Part shown: in pieces, positions 48,096-59,293 of the stretch | How positions within the stretch are numbered: the stretch's first letter is position 1 | How the letters are laid out: each line of letters opens with the position of its first letter | DNA from: Euonymus europaeus | Lineage: Eukaryota > Streptophyta > Magnoliopsida > Celastrales > Celastraceae | Length of the DNA: 64,000 nucleotides | Assembly: GCA_963580455.1 (NCBI GenBank) | Contig: OY756970.1 | Coordinates: 6,138,001 to 6,202,000, forward strand | Direction: 5' to 3' | Notes under the pieces: generated by a model | The model's input: the letters and a program-made list of their open reading frames with translations, nothing else | Databases searched by the model: none | Told to the model about the DNA's origin: nothing | Program-made: the position numbers and the translations under genes

Positions 48096-49465
48096 GAGCT
48101 ACGTCATCGGCGAAGCAACTCTTGAGAAGTCCTCAATAAACCTCCGGTAGTAACCTGCCAACCCTAGGAAACTCCGGATCTCAGTCACATTCTTCGGTCT
48201 CTCCCAATTCAAAACCGACTCAACTTTGGAGTAGTCAACCGCTATGCCTTCTTGAGTGATCACATGGCCTAGGAACTTCACCTTTGTGGCCCAAAATTCG
48301 CACTTATTCAATTTAGCATATAGTTGATTCTCCCTCATCGTCTGTAACACTACCCTCAAGTGTTCCTCATGCTCTTCCTCCGTAGGAGAATAAATTAATA
48401 TATCATCAATAAACACAACTACAAACTTGTCCAAAAACGGTCGAAGAACCCTTTGCATTAGGTCCATGAATACCGCCGGGGCATTTATCAACCCAAACGG
48501 CATCACAAGGAACTCATAATGCCCATAACGAGTTCTAAACGCTGTTTTCTGGATATCCTCATCCTTAATCCTCAACTGATGATAACCCGACCTCAAGTCA
48601 ATCTTAGAGAAGTGCCTAGCACCTCTCAATTGGTCAAATAAATCATTGATCCTAGGCAACGAATACTTATTCCTCACTGTAACCTTATTCAACTGCCTAT
48701 AATCAATACACATCCTCAAACTTCCGTCTTTCTTCTTGACGAACAACACCAGTGCTCCCCACGGGGACACACTCGGTCTAATGAATCCCAAGTCTAGCAA
48801 CTCCTCTAATTGAGAACTCAACTCCTTCAACTCTGCTGGAGCCATCCGATACGGCGGAATCGAAATCGGCTTGACATTCGGATGCAACTCAATAGCAAAG
48901 TCAATCTCCCTCTTCGGAGGTAATCCCGGCAACTCTTCCGAAAATACATCAGTAAACTCCTCCACTATCAATATCGATGTAGCTACATCGCCCTTAGGCG
49001 CCGAAGTCACTAAACTCGCAACTCTACAATCTTGGTACGAAGAATTATCCATGAAATGTGGGCATGGAATCCCCTTCGATCCCCTCAACTGAATTACTCC
49101 TCCCTCGGGTACTCTAAGAGTAATCTTCCTCTCCCAAAAGTCAAGCAACCCTTGGTGCTTCGTCAACCAATCAACTCCAAGAATCACTTCGAAATCCTGG
49201 AAATCTAGTACATACAAGTCGGCTTCCAGAGATATTTCTCCAAACCGACACTCACATCCGAACACTACCCCTCTAACGTGGTGAAATATCCTAATGGTGA
49301 GGATACCGTGAACATTCGCCTTATTGGCGAAATCTCCACCTCTAGTGCGTGTGCTAACGAACTAGTAATGGAAGATGAGGTCGCCCCAGAATCAAACAAG
49401 ACTCTTGCCCAACAATTAGAAATCAAGAAGGTACCTCCAATGAAATTTGGATGCTCCTGCGCCTC
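48096..49465 (-). pseudogene. Element B protease and reverse transcriptase
   Basis: After a TAG at the gag end (about 49463-49465) the frame has the protease motif FDSGATSSS (about 49385-49410). A one-base frameshift near 49272 leads into the open frame 49265-48099. This frame has [19 protein letters not shown] motifs [48 protein letters not shown], the catalytic [10 protein letters not shown] and [20 protein letters not shown], then [20 protein letters not shown]. It ends at a premature TAG (CAG in the family) at 48096-48098. RT catalytic residues are intact. Confidence 0.9.
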
Positions 49466-50824
49466 CTAATGACCCAATGCATAGACACGTCCCTCTGTCA
49501 GTGCATTCTGCTGCTGCTGTGGCTGACGAGTCCCACCCCGCCCCCTTCCTCCTGTTGGAACATTGGAAGGATGAGCCGGAGGCGGTACTCCCGGTATACT
49601 CTGCTGCTGTGCTCTCTGGTTGCCCTCCGGACACTCACTTTTTCTGTGACCCAACTTGCCACACCCAAAGCACTTAAACCCAGAAAGCTTGCACTCACTT
49701 GCCTTGTGCCCCTCTTTTCCACACTTGAAGCATGTTATCCTACTCCATGGTAGCCTTGGACCCTTGCCTCGGTCCCCTCTCTGTTGACGAAAATCCGTTC
49801 TCGGTTTCTTGTGGCTACTACCACCACCACTACTACCCTCAGTAACTGGACGCTTCCTCTGAGCTTCACTTTTCTCACTCAACTCAAAATCGAGAGCCAT
49901 CTCCACTGTGTCCTGATATGACACCACCCTAGTGGCCATCACCATCCTACTAAGACTAGAAAGTAACCCATCTCGGTACCTCACTGCCTTTTTCACATTC
50001 GTTGGAGCAAACTCCTTCCCATACCGGTATAACACCTCAAACTGCTTGGTGTACAGAGACACCGTCATCTCTGTTGTCTGCAACAAATTTAGAAACTGAT
50101 TGGCCTTCTCCGTTTGCAGAGGCCTTGGCACAAACTTCTGCATAAACAACTGCTCAAACGAAGTCCAAGTCAGCTCATTCCGTCTCTGACCCATGGACGT
50201 CCACCATTCATAGGCCGCACCACTCAAATAGTAAAACACAAACTTCACCCGTCTCTCATCGGGTATCTCAAGAGTGTCCATCCTCATACTCAGCTGATTG
50301 AACCACTCCTCCGCCCCCACACCCGTTCCATCTCCAGAAAAGATTGGAGGAGTAGTCCTCCTCAATTGGTCCACCTCATACATCCCTCTCCCAGCTCTAG
50401 GTACTGCTGCTACCTCAGTTGTAGCCTCTGGTACAACTCCCTCAGTACGAGTGCCAGTTGCACCTATCGCCTGAGCCACTGCCTGTGCTATCGTCTGTGC
50501 CTGTGTCTGCACCATACTCACCGTAAAGCTAGCAAGACCCTCCATCGTCACGGGTTGCCCCCCTGTAGTAACAGAAGCAACCTGCACCACAGGTGGTGCC
50601 TGCTGTGCTACATTATCAGTCTGTAGTCCCTCCTGAACTATCTCCTCATCTCTCACATCAGGGTCTACTCTCAGAACTGAACCCTCAGTACTCGGTGTGC
50701 GTCTAGCCACTCGCCCCGCACTTCTACCACGGCCTCTACCTCGGCCTCTACCTGTCCCTCGTTGACCTCCGCCACGAGGTACCTCTGCTGTACTATCAGA
50801 TCGCAGAGTCCTTCGAGTATTCAT
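49466..50824 (-). pseudogene. Element B gag
   Basis: Capsid protein frame of about 450 codons. I place the start at the ATG at 50822-50824 (MNTRRTL), because elements F and G have a gag start ATGAATA at the same place after a CAT/GCAG context. An upstream in-frame ATG at 50848 is less likely. Features: Arg/Gly-rich N-terminal part (RGGGQRGTGRGRGRGRG), gag core with YYLSGAAYEWWTSM, and two CCHC knuckles (CFKCGKEGHKASEC, CFGCGKLGHRKSEC). It ends in a Gln-rich linker and RVYALGH before a TAG. Family A has gag and pol fused at this point, so the stop is probably a mutation. The gag frame itself is open. Confidence 0.88.
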
Positions 50825-50984
50825 CTGCATGGCAACATATAAAACCATTTAATACACTACTAAAATGAGGATTTAAGGGGAAAGAAAAACATACCGGATC
50901 AGTAGCAGTCATGACATGGCCTGGAATGTACTATTCTACAACAAGGACCCAACACCCCAGATCCTATAAAGAGCCGTAAACCAC

Positions 50985-50996
50985 GCTCTGATACCA
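50985..50996 (-). other. Primer binding site of element B
   Basis: Minus-strand TGGTATCAGAGC, complementary to the 3' end of plant initiator-Met tRNA, three bases from the LTR at 51000. Confidence 0.9.
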
Positions 50997-50999
50997 AAA

Positions 51000-53048
51000 T
51001 GTCACGCCTCGCTTCCGGAGACGCGACTGGGTGCTCTCTCCGCACCCTTCCTAGGTCACTAGTGTGAACATCCGGGATCAACCGGAAATCCGGCGGCACC
51101 TCCCTGTATATCGGAGAGTGCCCACCTACATCAGAAACGCAGCAACAACAACATCACACTAGCAACCTAGCAAACATAGGCCTCGGCCTCAACCACATGC
51201 AATCCTGACCCTAGGCCTCAGGCCATCCACTACCAGCATGCACAAACTGATGGCATCACATATAAATCCACACACAGATTTTTATATCATCAAATATAAC
51301 CATAATTCAACATCCACATCCACATGAAGCACAACCGTGCCAAATAGTTATATTCTCTCAACATAGATATACTACATACACCCACATGCATAGAGTATAT
51401 CTCTAGCACCCCATCCTATCTAGGGCCATCCATGTCACGTCCCGCTCACCGATCCGCACCACCAGTACCCGTACTAGTATCTCCTGTGGAAGGAAGAAAG
51501 TAAAGGAGTGAGCTAGAAGCTCAGTAGGGTAAAGAAATAAACATTGTTATAGGCAGAACCAAAAGGAAGTAATGCAACAATATGTACCTACCACATGAAC
51601 ATATACTCAACAAATTCACATCAACATTTATCCGGATATACCCTTTCGGAGCACAACAACCACCATATCATTGCAACTCAATGCAATATTGCACGGGAGA
51701 AACTCACCACAACCAACCACTCCTAGGATCATCCGGTTGCGTGAACCTATCACGCCCGTACCCCACAAGGCAAGTCACTTTTTACCCCCCCTAGTGCGTT
51801 ATCCCACACGGGGTTCACGTGACTTGGTGATAACAACCTTCACCTTGCCATCCTCCCATGTGGCTTTCAAGTAACCTAAAAGTTTCCGAGTCCCCCATGC
51901 ATCTTTAATGCATTATGACATGTCATGCCGAATAGATAAATATATATGAATATCCTATATATCTTACATAACTACGATGATGCATGAACGAAAGATCACA
52001 TCGTGTCCGTAAATGACGGAACACTAAATCGGGTCATGCAACATTCAACTTCAACAATAATCCACACAAGGCTCGTTTCCCCTTAGAAGCAATTAAGGCG
52101 GAAACACAAACAACGGCGACCAGTGAAGAATCAAAACGCTATTTAGGCAACAATAACGAATGATAGATAGAAAGGTTGGAAATCCCCTACATCGTGCCTA
52201 GCCAACACACAAATTCTCAAATTTAGGGTTTTAACCCTTGGTTCTCCCAACCTATCGATTCACATCCAATTGAACTCATATAATCAAACCAAAAATATCA
52301 TATTATCATATCAATAACAATTTAATCAACCAATTCGAAATTACTTACTTCTCTCTCTAGAAATTCCTTCCAAAATCCTCCAAACTCACTCCAAGCTCAA
52401 CTCCACTTCAAAACACAAACCAATCTACATAAACATCCAAAATCAACCTATAATCAACATATCTAAAGCATAGAGCTCATCTCCCGAAGAATCAAACGAA
52501 TCTATCAAAAACCTAGAATTTAAAAACTATGGAAAAACTTACCAAAATCTTCAAACCTAGCTTGAATCTTCAATATAGCACTTCAATCATCATGAATCCT
52601 CAAGAATTAGGTTGAATCCTTGTTTGAAACCCTTTCTCTCTCTAGAATCGTCGTTCTCTCTCACTCTAGGACTGAAAATACCTAGAATTTACTCTATTGG
52701 ATCGCTGGAACTCTTTTTGAAAGCTCGGGTTGCGCCTAGGCGCTACTTTGGGCGCCTAGGCGCTCTGGCCTAACTGGTTTTACCATAACACGCTGTCTTG
52801 GGCGCTCCTCGACGCACTTTTGTTCACGCCTAGGCGCACACCCGCCTAGGCGTGTGATCTCAATTTTACTTACTTCGTCTTGGTTTTAGCTTCGATTTGA
52901 TATATTATGGGCCCAAAACGGACATCTGTGCTAAAAGTTATGACCCATTTAACGAACCTAGCTCAAAAATTACCTTTCCATGATTCGTACCTCACGGATC
53001 ATCCATAATTAACTCAAACCTAAATTTTTTTTGGGTCGGGGTTTCACA
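51000..53048 (-). mobile_element. Element B 5' LTR
   Basis: TGTCACGCCTCGCTTCCGG to GGGTCGGGGTTTCACA. It is the 5' LTR because the primer site adjoins its left end. It has about the same length as the 3' LTR, with several substitutions and indels. Confidence 0.95.
52734..52853. repeat. CGCCTAGGCG palindrome cluster in B 5' LTR
   Basis: Same position as the cluster in the 3' LTR, with one extra unit (CTACTTTGGGCGCCTAGGCG at about 52743-52762). Copy-number change within one element suggests replication slippage. Confidence 0.85.
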
Positions 53049-53053
53049 GAACC

Positions 53054-53354
53054 CATATAAGGGTACTGAGGTTGGCTTCAGTCTCTCCTCCAAAAGCTTC
53101 ATAGCTTTGAAGGTATGGTAGAACAGGATATCTGCTGCACTCCCATTGTCTACCAAGATTTTTAAGACACTAAAATTGGCGATCACTGCCTCAACTACTA
53201 AGGCGTCATCATGGGGAACTTGAATACCTTCTTCGTCCTTCTCTGAGAATGTGATAACCTCCTCATCCCTTTTGACATTTTTTCCTTTGGTTGGCTGCTC
53301 AGTAAGGCGGGCATATGCTCTCCCAGCTGAGGTACTTTCTCCAACTGCTGCCAA
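53054..53354 (-). pseudogene. Element C protease, N-terminal half
   Basis: Minus-strand frame with VVEAVIANFSVLKILVDNGS, the catalytic Asp in DNGSAADIL at about 53148-53150, and FYHTFKAMKLLEERLKP. It reaches the element B insertion at 53049-53053. The DNGS form in place of DTGA or DSGA is usual for Tat-branch proteases. It continues at 43985. Confidence 0.85.
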
Positions 53355-54290
53355 TCCTCCAATAATGACACCACAGAAATCAATTGTTCCTGCAGTGCCT
53401 CTCTCATGCGGAGGAGAGTCTTCCCTTCTTCGTGGCCTCCTACGGTCATCATCTTCTTTATCATCTCTCCTTTGCTTTTCCTCTTAATTAATAGTATACT
53501 TCCTGAGGTGTCCTCTCCTTATCAACTCTTCTTTTTCATCCTTCAGTTGTCTGCATTCGTCAGTATCATGATTGTGGTCCTTATGGAACCTACAATATTT
53601 ATCTGAAGACCTTCTCTTCTCTGGGGGAGTCCTCATCTTGTTTGGCCATCTGACTAAATTATGGGTGAAAATCTCGTTCAACACCTTTCTTAAGGGAGCA
53701 TTCAATGGGGTATAATTATTAAACCGAGCTGGTGGACTAGTTTGAGACTTCCTAGAGGATTGTTCTCCTCGCCTGCTATCCTCCTTTCCTGATTTCTTAT
53801 CACTACCTGGTCGGCCACCTCCTGGGCGACCTTTATCACCAGAGCCCCTAGCCCGGTTAGGGGAGGTTCGTATTGCAAAACGAGAAGACTTTAGTGAGTC
53901 AGTTGCCTTTATATATTTTTCAGTTCTTGCTAGGAGTTCGTCCATAGACTGTGGTGCATCGGTGCACAATGAATTACATAATTGCTCATTACGAACTGTC
54001 CTGATCAGAGCAACATTTGCCACAGCAATCTGTACATCTGGGATCTCCAAGCACATCTGGTTGAATCTTCCTAATCACGAAATGATTCTCCTTTCTCGTG
54101 TTCAATCACCATTAGGTCTTGATTGATGGTTTTGGGCTTCCTAGCACTTGCAAATCGGAGGCTGAACTTCCTTGACATATCCTAGAAGCTTTGAATACTG
54201 TGCCTGGGAAGGTTGATGAACCACGTCCGAGTTGGTCCAATAAGTGTAGAGGGGAAGGCCTTGCACAAAACTGCATCTGAGGCTCCTCAG
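53355..54290 (-). pseudogene. Element C gag, C-terminal part
   Basis: The frame 54056-53484 carries MCLEIPDVQIAVANVALIRT and MDELLARTEKYIKATDSLK. It then has a basic, Gly/Lys/Arg-rich stretch and the modified zinc finger CRFHKDHNHDTDECRQLKDE near 53545-53600, typical of Tat-branch gag (C-x2-H-x4-H-x4-C). Between 54056 and 54290 the sequence still encodes a gag core (FCEASD... TWFINLPRHS-type phrases) but with stops and a frameshift. It ends near 53484 before the protease region. Confidence 0.8.
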
Positions 54291-54790
54291 CACTCCATCA
54301 TTGACTTGTATCCCATGACGTGGTCATAGGGATCCTTCTTCCCATCATACTGCTCAAGGTTGAGGAGCCTAAAGTCACGAGGTATATCTGTTTCAAGAAT
54401 GTCCCTAGACAGGGGAGTCATGGAACTATCCCACATCTCATCGATGATATTGCGTCTCTGTAGGGCTGCTAGCTTGCGGTCTACCTCTTGAAGGTGCTTA
54501 TTGACATCATTGTTGATGTTGGAGTAATAAGTGTTCCTGTTGGTATTAGAATTCCCCTCTCGATTCTCATCCCTTCTCTTGCTCCTAGAATCCAGAGAGT
54601 CAAAGTTTCTATCATCCTCGTTCCTTTTAGTAGACCAAGGTGGGGCTTGCTGGTTAGCCATCATCATTTCAGTGAGCAGCTGCACTTGTTGACATAGTTG
54701 ATTAAACCGTGCAGCGCTAATGGGAGGACCAGTTGCCTCTGGTGGAGGTATTGGGATGTTTCCTCCTTCTTGGACCTGGGGTGCATCCAA
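54287..54790 (-). pseudogene. Element C gag, N-terminal part
   Basis: Frame of 167 codons with a Pro-rich start (NIPIPPPEATGPP), a Gln-rich helix (FNQLCQQVQLLTEMMMANQQ), a charged Asp/Arg/Asn region and the conserved block TPLSRDILETDIPRDFRLLN, then YDGKKDPYDHVMGYKSMM. This 'F-P-F---L--YDG--DP-DH' pattern begins the gag core of the Tat branch. A stop after MMEC at about 54287 breaks it from the C-terminal part. Confidence 0.82.
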
Positions 54791-54929
54791 GGGTATTTCG
54801 TGCCTTGCAACATTCTCATGATCTTGGGGTTGCTGCCCAGCGTCATCTATCAGATGATGAGCATGAGATGCTCAGGATCATTCACATTGGTTCTTCGAGG
54901 TCTAACCATTGTAAGTAAGGGAACTAAAT

Positions 54930-54947
54930 TTCCCACAGACGACGCCA
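54930..54947 (-). other. Primer binding site of element C
   Basis: Minus-strand TGGCGTCGTCTGTGGGAA, three bases from the LTR at 54951. This is the TGGCGCCGTCTGTGGGAA-type site common in the Tat branch, with one change. Confidence 0.7.
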
Positions 54948-54950
54948 AAC

Positions 54951-55707
54951 TGATGACGTCAAAAAGGTGCTAGTACCGAGAAGACGATCAGTCGGTCAGA
55001 CCTATAGTCCTACAAGACTAGCAAAGGTGAAGGCCTTTCCAAGGAGCCGACCAGCCGGGCAGCTGACTAGGGTTGAGGACCCTTCAAGGGAGCCGACCAA
55101 CCAGGCAGCCGACCAGGGGTGAAGATGCTTCAAATGAGCCGACCAATCGAGCAGTCTAGCAGCCGACCAGCCAGGCAGTCCAACAAGATTTTCAGGCATG
55201 CAGGTCCTTTCAAGGAGCTGACCAGCCAGACAGTCCTCCAGTTTAGCACAATGAACAAAGATGAGCTAAAGGCCGCACCAGAGGTAGTCCTCTGGCGTTG
55301 GCGCTCCGACGCTCAAGTCAGTTCGTATTATAAAATCAGGCGAGCTCCTTGGACTAGAGCTCTCCCTTTATCAAAGTTCAAAAATTGTAATTAGGAAGAT
55401 AATACCTGACTTTGAGAGCTTTATATAGGATTTAGAGTCATTATTAAGATGGGTCCCCTAATTACGGTTGGGGGCTGCACTTAAATGCCTTCCACCTTGG
55501 TAGGTCCAGGTGTTTCCTAGACCGAGGAGGTAACCTCGATAGCGCACTGCTGCCCAGCTACCTGCCTTCTTTGCTTACCGAGATGACTTCCTGGTGAGGC
55601 ATGGAAGACTTGCTGAGCCCAATATAACACGTGTCAAACATATTATTGGTGGGCGTATTTTTGTAATATCAAAAGGAAACACTCTTATGAAACTACACTA
55701 ACCGACA
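54951..55707 (-). mobile_element. Element C 5' LTR
   Basis: Starts TGATGACGTCAAAAAGG on the plus strand next to the primer site. The far end is placed at ACTAACCGACA (55707), a plausible TGTCGGTTAG start on the minus strand. No second LTR is available to confirm the length. Confidence 0.55.
55039..55235. repeat. Degenerate tandem GCCGACCA repeats in element C LTR
   Basis: Five or six copies of AGCCGACCAGCCAGGCAG-type units at irregular 15-50 bp spacing, with partly conserved flanks (CCTTTCAAGGAGC). They lie near the transcript-proximal end of the LTR. Confidence 0.75.
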
Positions 55708-55864
55708 CCCATCATTCATTTCATGTTGCCATTAATTAAATATATATTTTGTACAAAACAAGAGATGTCCTTTTAAACAATACCACTTTGACCTTTGCTT
55801 GTCAATTATTTGAATAGAAATCTCCTTTCTAGGAGCATATACGCAGCACACACATTTATCTCCA
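55708..55864. other. A/T-rich spacer, nothing recognised
   Basis: No gene or TE terminus seen. Confidence 0.3.
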
Positions 55865-56013
55865 TTTCAATCTATCAATACATACATATATATATATATA
55901 TTCTTAATTAAATCATTTAAATCTAAATTTAATTTTGTGAATCTGCTAACATACTATTGCATATGTGTCACCCTCTTATTTGATATTCTCAATATTTTCG
56001 GGTCAGGCTATCG
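55865..56013 (-). mobile_element. LTR fragment related to family A
   Basis: The last 45-50 bases (ATGTGTCACCCTCTTATTTG...ATTTTCGGGTCA) match the inner end of the family A LTR (ATGTCACTCTCTTGTTCAAT...TTTTCGGGTCA). The rest is diverged and A/T-rich. It is truncated on both sides. Confidence 0.55.
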
Positions 56014-56213
56014 AACTGTTGACCCCAACACTAGGAGCAGTAGGATTCAGCAGCTCCAGTCTTTTTATGATGGTGGCCAGACCCCTTTGTTGTTCCTTAG
56101 CTCGTTGGTCACTCATCCATTGCTACTCATCAAGTTGCCTCTGGATGTGAACCAGAGTTTCTTCCAGAGTTTCTTCCAGAGTTCCTACTCTTTCGTTCAC
56201 AAACTTGAACTTC
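56014..56213 (-). pseudogene. Gag N-terminal coiled-coil fragment
   Basis: The minus strand from about 56213 encodes MKFKFVNERVGTLEETLEET, then HIQRQLDE, a stop, and a charged stretch ending IIKRLELL. This is the same type of coiled-coil gag start as at 30691-31003, next to a decayed primer site. A 12-bp duplication (CAGAGTTTCTTC) lies inside. It is cut at 56013 by an unrelated LTR fragment. Confidence 0.5.
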
Positions 56214-56225
56214 ATTAAGATCGAC

Positions 56226-56620
56226 TCGCTTTGATATCAAATGTCACGTTCTCAAATACAGAGAACTTGTGACTGAAGCTTTTTGTTGGAGTTTGTGGTT
56301 GGATTGAGATTTTGGATAATTTCAAGCCGTCACTGAGGAATGATACCCCTTGTTCTTGATAAGAGTGAGAAAGTTCAATATTCATATATTCCATATTCCT
56401 TCCAGTGCAGGATAACCAGGAGATGTTCACATTCCAGAGTATTTCTAGAACTACTTTTCGTACAATTTGAAGAGCTTGAGAATCATTTAGTATTACAACA
56501 GTTGCGTCCACCTCATATCTCTTATGTTTTTCTACCATTTTTGATTTTTTCTATCATTCTACACATCTTCTAATACAATTTTTTCAAATCAATTTCTCTA
56601 CACACTACAAAATTTCCAAT
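56226..56620 (-). mobile_element. Primer site and partial 5' LTR of gypsy fragment
   Basis: The minus strand has TTTGATATCAAAGCGAG (a decayed TGGTATCAGAGC site) at about 56223-56239. Plus-strand TGTCACGTTCTCAAATAC at 56241 starts the LTR. The right limit is unclear and merges with a PIF-like end. Confidence 0.45.
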
Positions 56621-56625
56621 ATCAT

Positions 56626-56654
56626 TATAGAGTGTGCCATTGGAGATGCTCTAA
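56626..56654. mobile_element. PIF/Harbinger (Tourist-like) right terminus
   Basis: The sequence ends GCCATTGGAGATGCTC followed by TAA. The reverse complement GAGCATCTCCAATGGC is a very common plant PIF/Tourist terminus. The matching left end was not found. Confidence 0.6.
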
Positions 56655-57146
56655 CTTCTGGAAACTTTGGCACGAGCAGGTTCTTATCATACCCCTCTTC
56701 ACAATTTCTCTAAATAAATCCGTCCGGATCCAATATCCTCTTCCTCAATCTCCCTGCTCCCCTTCCATTTTGCCCCTCTACATTCCCCTCACGCCTAAAT
56801 CGACTAGATTTCATCATTTTTTTCTTTTCTATATTTCAATGCCAGTGCCAATGTTAGACACCAACACCTTAACCTTAGCAAAATAATGAAGAATGCAAGA
56901 CTCTAAAGAAGAAGAATAGAGGAATCAAAAAACTTCATTCATCAAGACTGTCTTGAGCATGCTCGAGTCCAACATATATAGAAGTCGAGATTACAATTGC
57001 TACAAAACTTCTCAGTTACAGTAATTAAGTGCTAGCTCATGTTACCGTAACATCCTAACATACTTTTAATAGCTAATAATAGAAACTTACAACTACAATT
57101 GACGTAAGTAACTAATTATCCTACAGTGTTCCTCTACAAGTAGCTT
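56655..57146. other. Unassigned DNA left of element F
   Basis: A/T-rich, with LTR-like or leader-like composition (56880-57000) but no convincing terminus or coding similarity. Confidence 0.3.
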
Positions 57147-59276
57147 TGTAACGCCCAAACCCAAAAATGCCACCGAACCTGGTGTGCTACTGGTGACATC
57201 CACACTCGCCACTAAGGATGCTCTAACATATCATCCAACCATGGATTCCATTGAAAATTTAGACAGCAAATGGCCATCAGATCAAACATAACAAATCATC
57301 ATACAATCACAACAGGACATAGCAAGCATCAGGTCTCTATCAGCATGCAAGTTCTAACCTAGTAGAGCCCAAGCAATCTAGCAGCATGCATAAATTGTTT
57401 TCACACAATTCACACATCATAATCAATCTCAATCATCGTACAAACAGGACTTAGAGTCCAACCTCAGTTCAGAAGATCCAATCACATGGATTTCCTTCTG
57501 ACCATCCACGATCCACACCAACCGGTACCAAACAGTCAATATAACATATGTAAATCAAATAAAACAATCAAGCCATAAACACTATCTCAAACTCACTACC
57601 CAATCTAACCCTCCAGTTGCCATCCATGCCACAGCCGCTCTACCGATCCGCATCACTGGTACTTATACCGACCTCACATATAGGGAGGAAATAAAAGGAA
57701 AGGGTGAGCTAGAAGCTTAGTGGGGGTAAATGGAGCAATAACAACAATAGGCAGAATCAGAAAAAAATAGGCAATGCATTAAAATGATATCTCATATGTT
57801 CATAGCATATAACACAATAATAATATTCGAGTGCCCTTTCCGGGGCAAGACATTCATCAATCCCAAAGTCCTCGACTATAGATTGAGAAACCAACAATCA
57901 ATATCCATGATTCTCCCAACCATAATTTTATCACAACATAGAACACACATTCTAGTTCCCTAACATCAAGGAATGTACTTCGGCTAAATAACCACAAACA
58001 CCTCGTAAAGTCACCCGGTTGTGTGAATCTCATGTCACCCACACTTCATGTGTGTTACCTCACATGAAGTCATATAGTTGGTGCCCATGTTCCGACACCC
58101 AACCATCATCCCATGTGACCTTCAAGTAACCCTATGATATCCCGAATCCATACTCAAGCATCTCATTCAATCTCTAATGTATTCATGCTTTATGTCATGT
58201 CAATTAGTGTATATATATATATATTCAACCTATATATATAACTACTTATGATGCATGAATGATCAACCATACTCAATAAGTGATTGAACATGTAAATGGG
58301 TTAATGCAATCTACATTTGGAAGAGAAACATGAATAAACCCTAAGTCCGTTCTTCCTTAGGAACAATAAGGCAAGAACACAAAGCAAGATGACCAATGAT
58401 GGAATAAACCGCATTTAAAGAGCAAAGAAACAATATGGAAAGAATTGGGTCAAGAATTTCCCTACCTCATTATTCAAGCAAAGCTTTCCCACTCGAATTC
58501 CAAAACTAAGGTTTCGACCCTTTTCTCCCAAGCTACCGATTCCAACAAATCGAACCATATAATCATATCAATAACATCCATATATCATAACAACATGAAT
58601 TTAATCACATATCAAGAGAGACTTACCTTCTCTCTCTAGGATTTCCCCAAATCCTCCAAACTCCACCCAAATTTGGACCTCAACCTAAACCAATGATCAA
58701 ACCTAGAAAAATAACCATAAATAACCCTAGAATCAATATATCTAAGACATTCATTACAAATCTTAAAGGATTAGACAAGATCTACAAAAACCTTAGATTT
58801 GCCAAAGCTAGAAAACTTACTTGATTCTTGGAAACCTTCTTGAAACTTTCTTGAATCTTCAATCCAAGCACAAGCCTTAATATTTAGGATTCTCTTTTTC
58901 TCTCTCTAATTTTCTCTCTATCTCTCACTAGAATCAAGCTTCTCCAAGAAAATGGCATAACTGGCTTGCGTGAGCCCTTTTATTTCTCTTGGGGTGTGCC
59001 TAGGCGTGTAGGAGGTGCGCCTAGGCGCATCTGGTCTTTAATTTTTATGATAGCTAATAGACTAGGCACTCCTAGGTGCCACTTTCTTTTCCTATATTCA
59101 CCTTCAGCTGATTCTAAGCTTCGATTTGATAAATTATGGGTCCAAAACGGACATATGTGCTAACAGTTATGGCCAATTTATTGAAACTAGTTCAAAAATA
59201 ACCGTTTTGTGATCCCATGCCATACGGGTGATCGGTAGCTTAACTAAAGCTTAAATGTTTGGGTTGGGGTTTCACA
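57147..59276 (-). mobile_element. Element F 3' LTR
   Basis: 2,130 bp from TGTAACGCCCAAACCC to GGTTGGGGTTTCACA, with polypurine tract at its right. It matches 61407-62157 directly and 62158-63815 in inverse orientation. It includes TA runs at 58208-58223 and the CCTAGGCG cluster at 58986-59030. Confidence 0.85.
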
Positions 59277-59293
59277 TCCCTTCCCCTTTAAAG
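59277..59293 (-). other. Polypurine tract of element F
   Basis: Minus-strand TTTAAAGGGGAAGGGA before TGTGAAACCCC, equivalent to the element B site. Confidence 0.8.

Larger units (their letters stand above)
43986..53048 (-). mobile_element. Full-length Tekay-like chromovirus, element B
   Basis: 9,063 bp with LTRs 43986-46046 (2,061 bp) and 51000-53048 (2,049 bp), GAACC target duplications, polypurine tract, primer site and a complete but damaged gag-pol on the minus strand. The LTRs differ by substitutions and small indels. Examples are a 12-bp gap in the 44880 / 51890 region, a shorter TA run, and a 20-bp extra CGCCTAGGCG unit near 52743. B is therefore clearly older than family A. It interrupts the element C protease. 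Confidence 0.95.
40487..54950 (-). mobile_element. Tat-lineage Ty3/gypsy element C, internal region, split by element B
   Basis: Minus-strand order is primer site (54930-54947), gag (54790 to 53480), protease (53354-53054 continuing at 43985-43774), RT/RNase H (43656-42106), a second archaeal-type RNase H (42150-41488) and integrase (41509-40487). The second RNase H is the hallmark of the Tat branch. Element B sits in the protease with a GAACC duplication and the frame runs through the site. A few stops and frameshifts make C inactive. Its 5' LTR is at 54951; a 3' LTR was not found. Confidence 0.88.

Noticed and set aside
48871..49677. Plus-strand frames over element B gag and protease
   Set aside because: Shadows of the minus-strand gag-pol, which has clear CCHC and protease motifs.
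55119..55394. 91-codon plus frame across the element C LTR
   Set aside because: It arises from the GCCGACCA repeat array and has no independent support.
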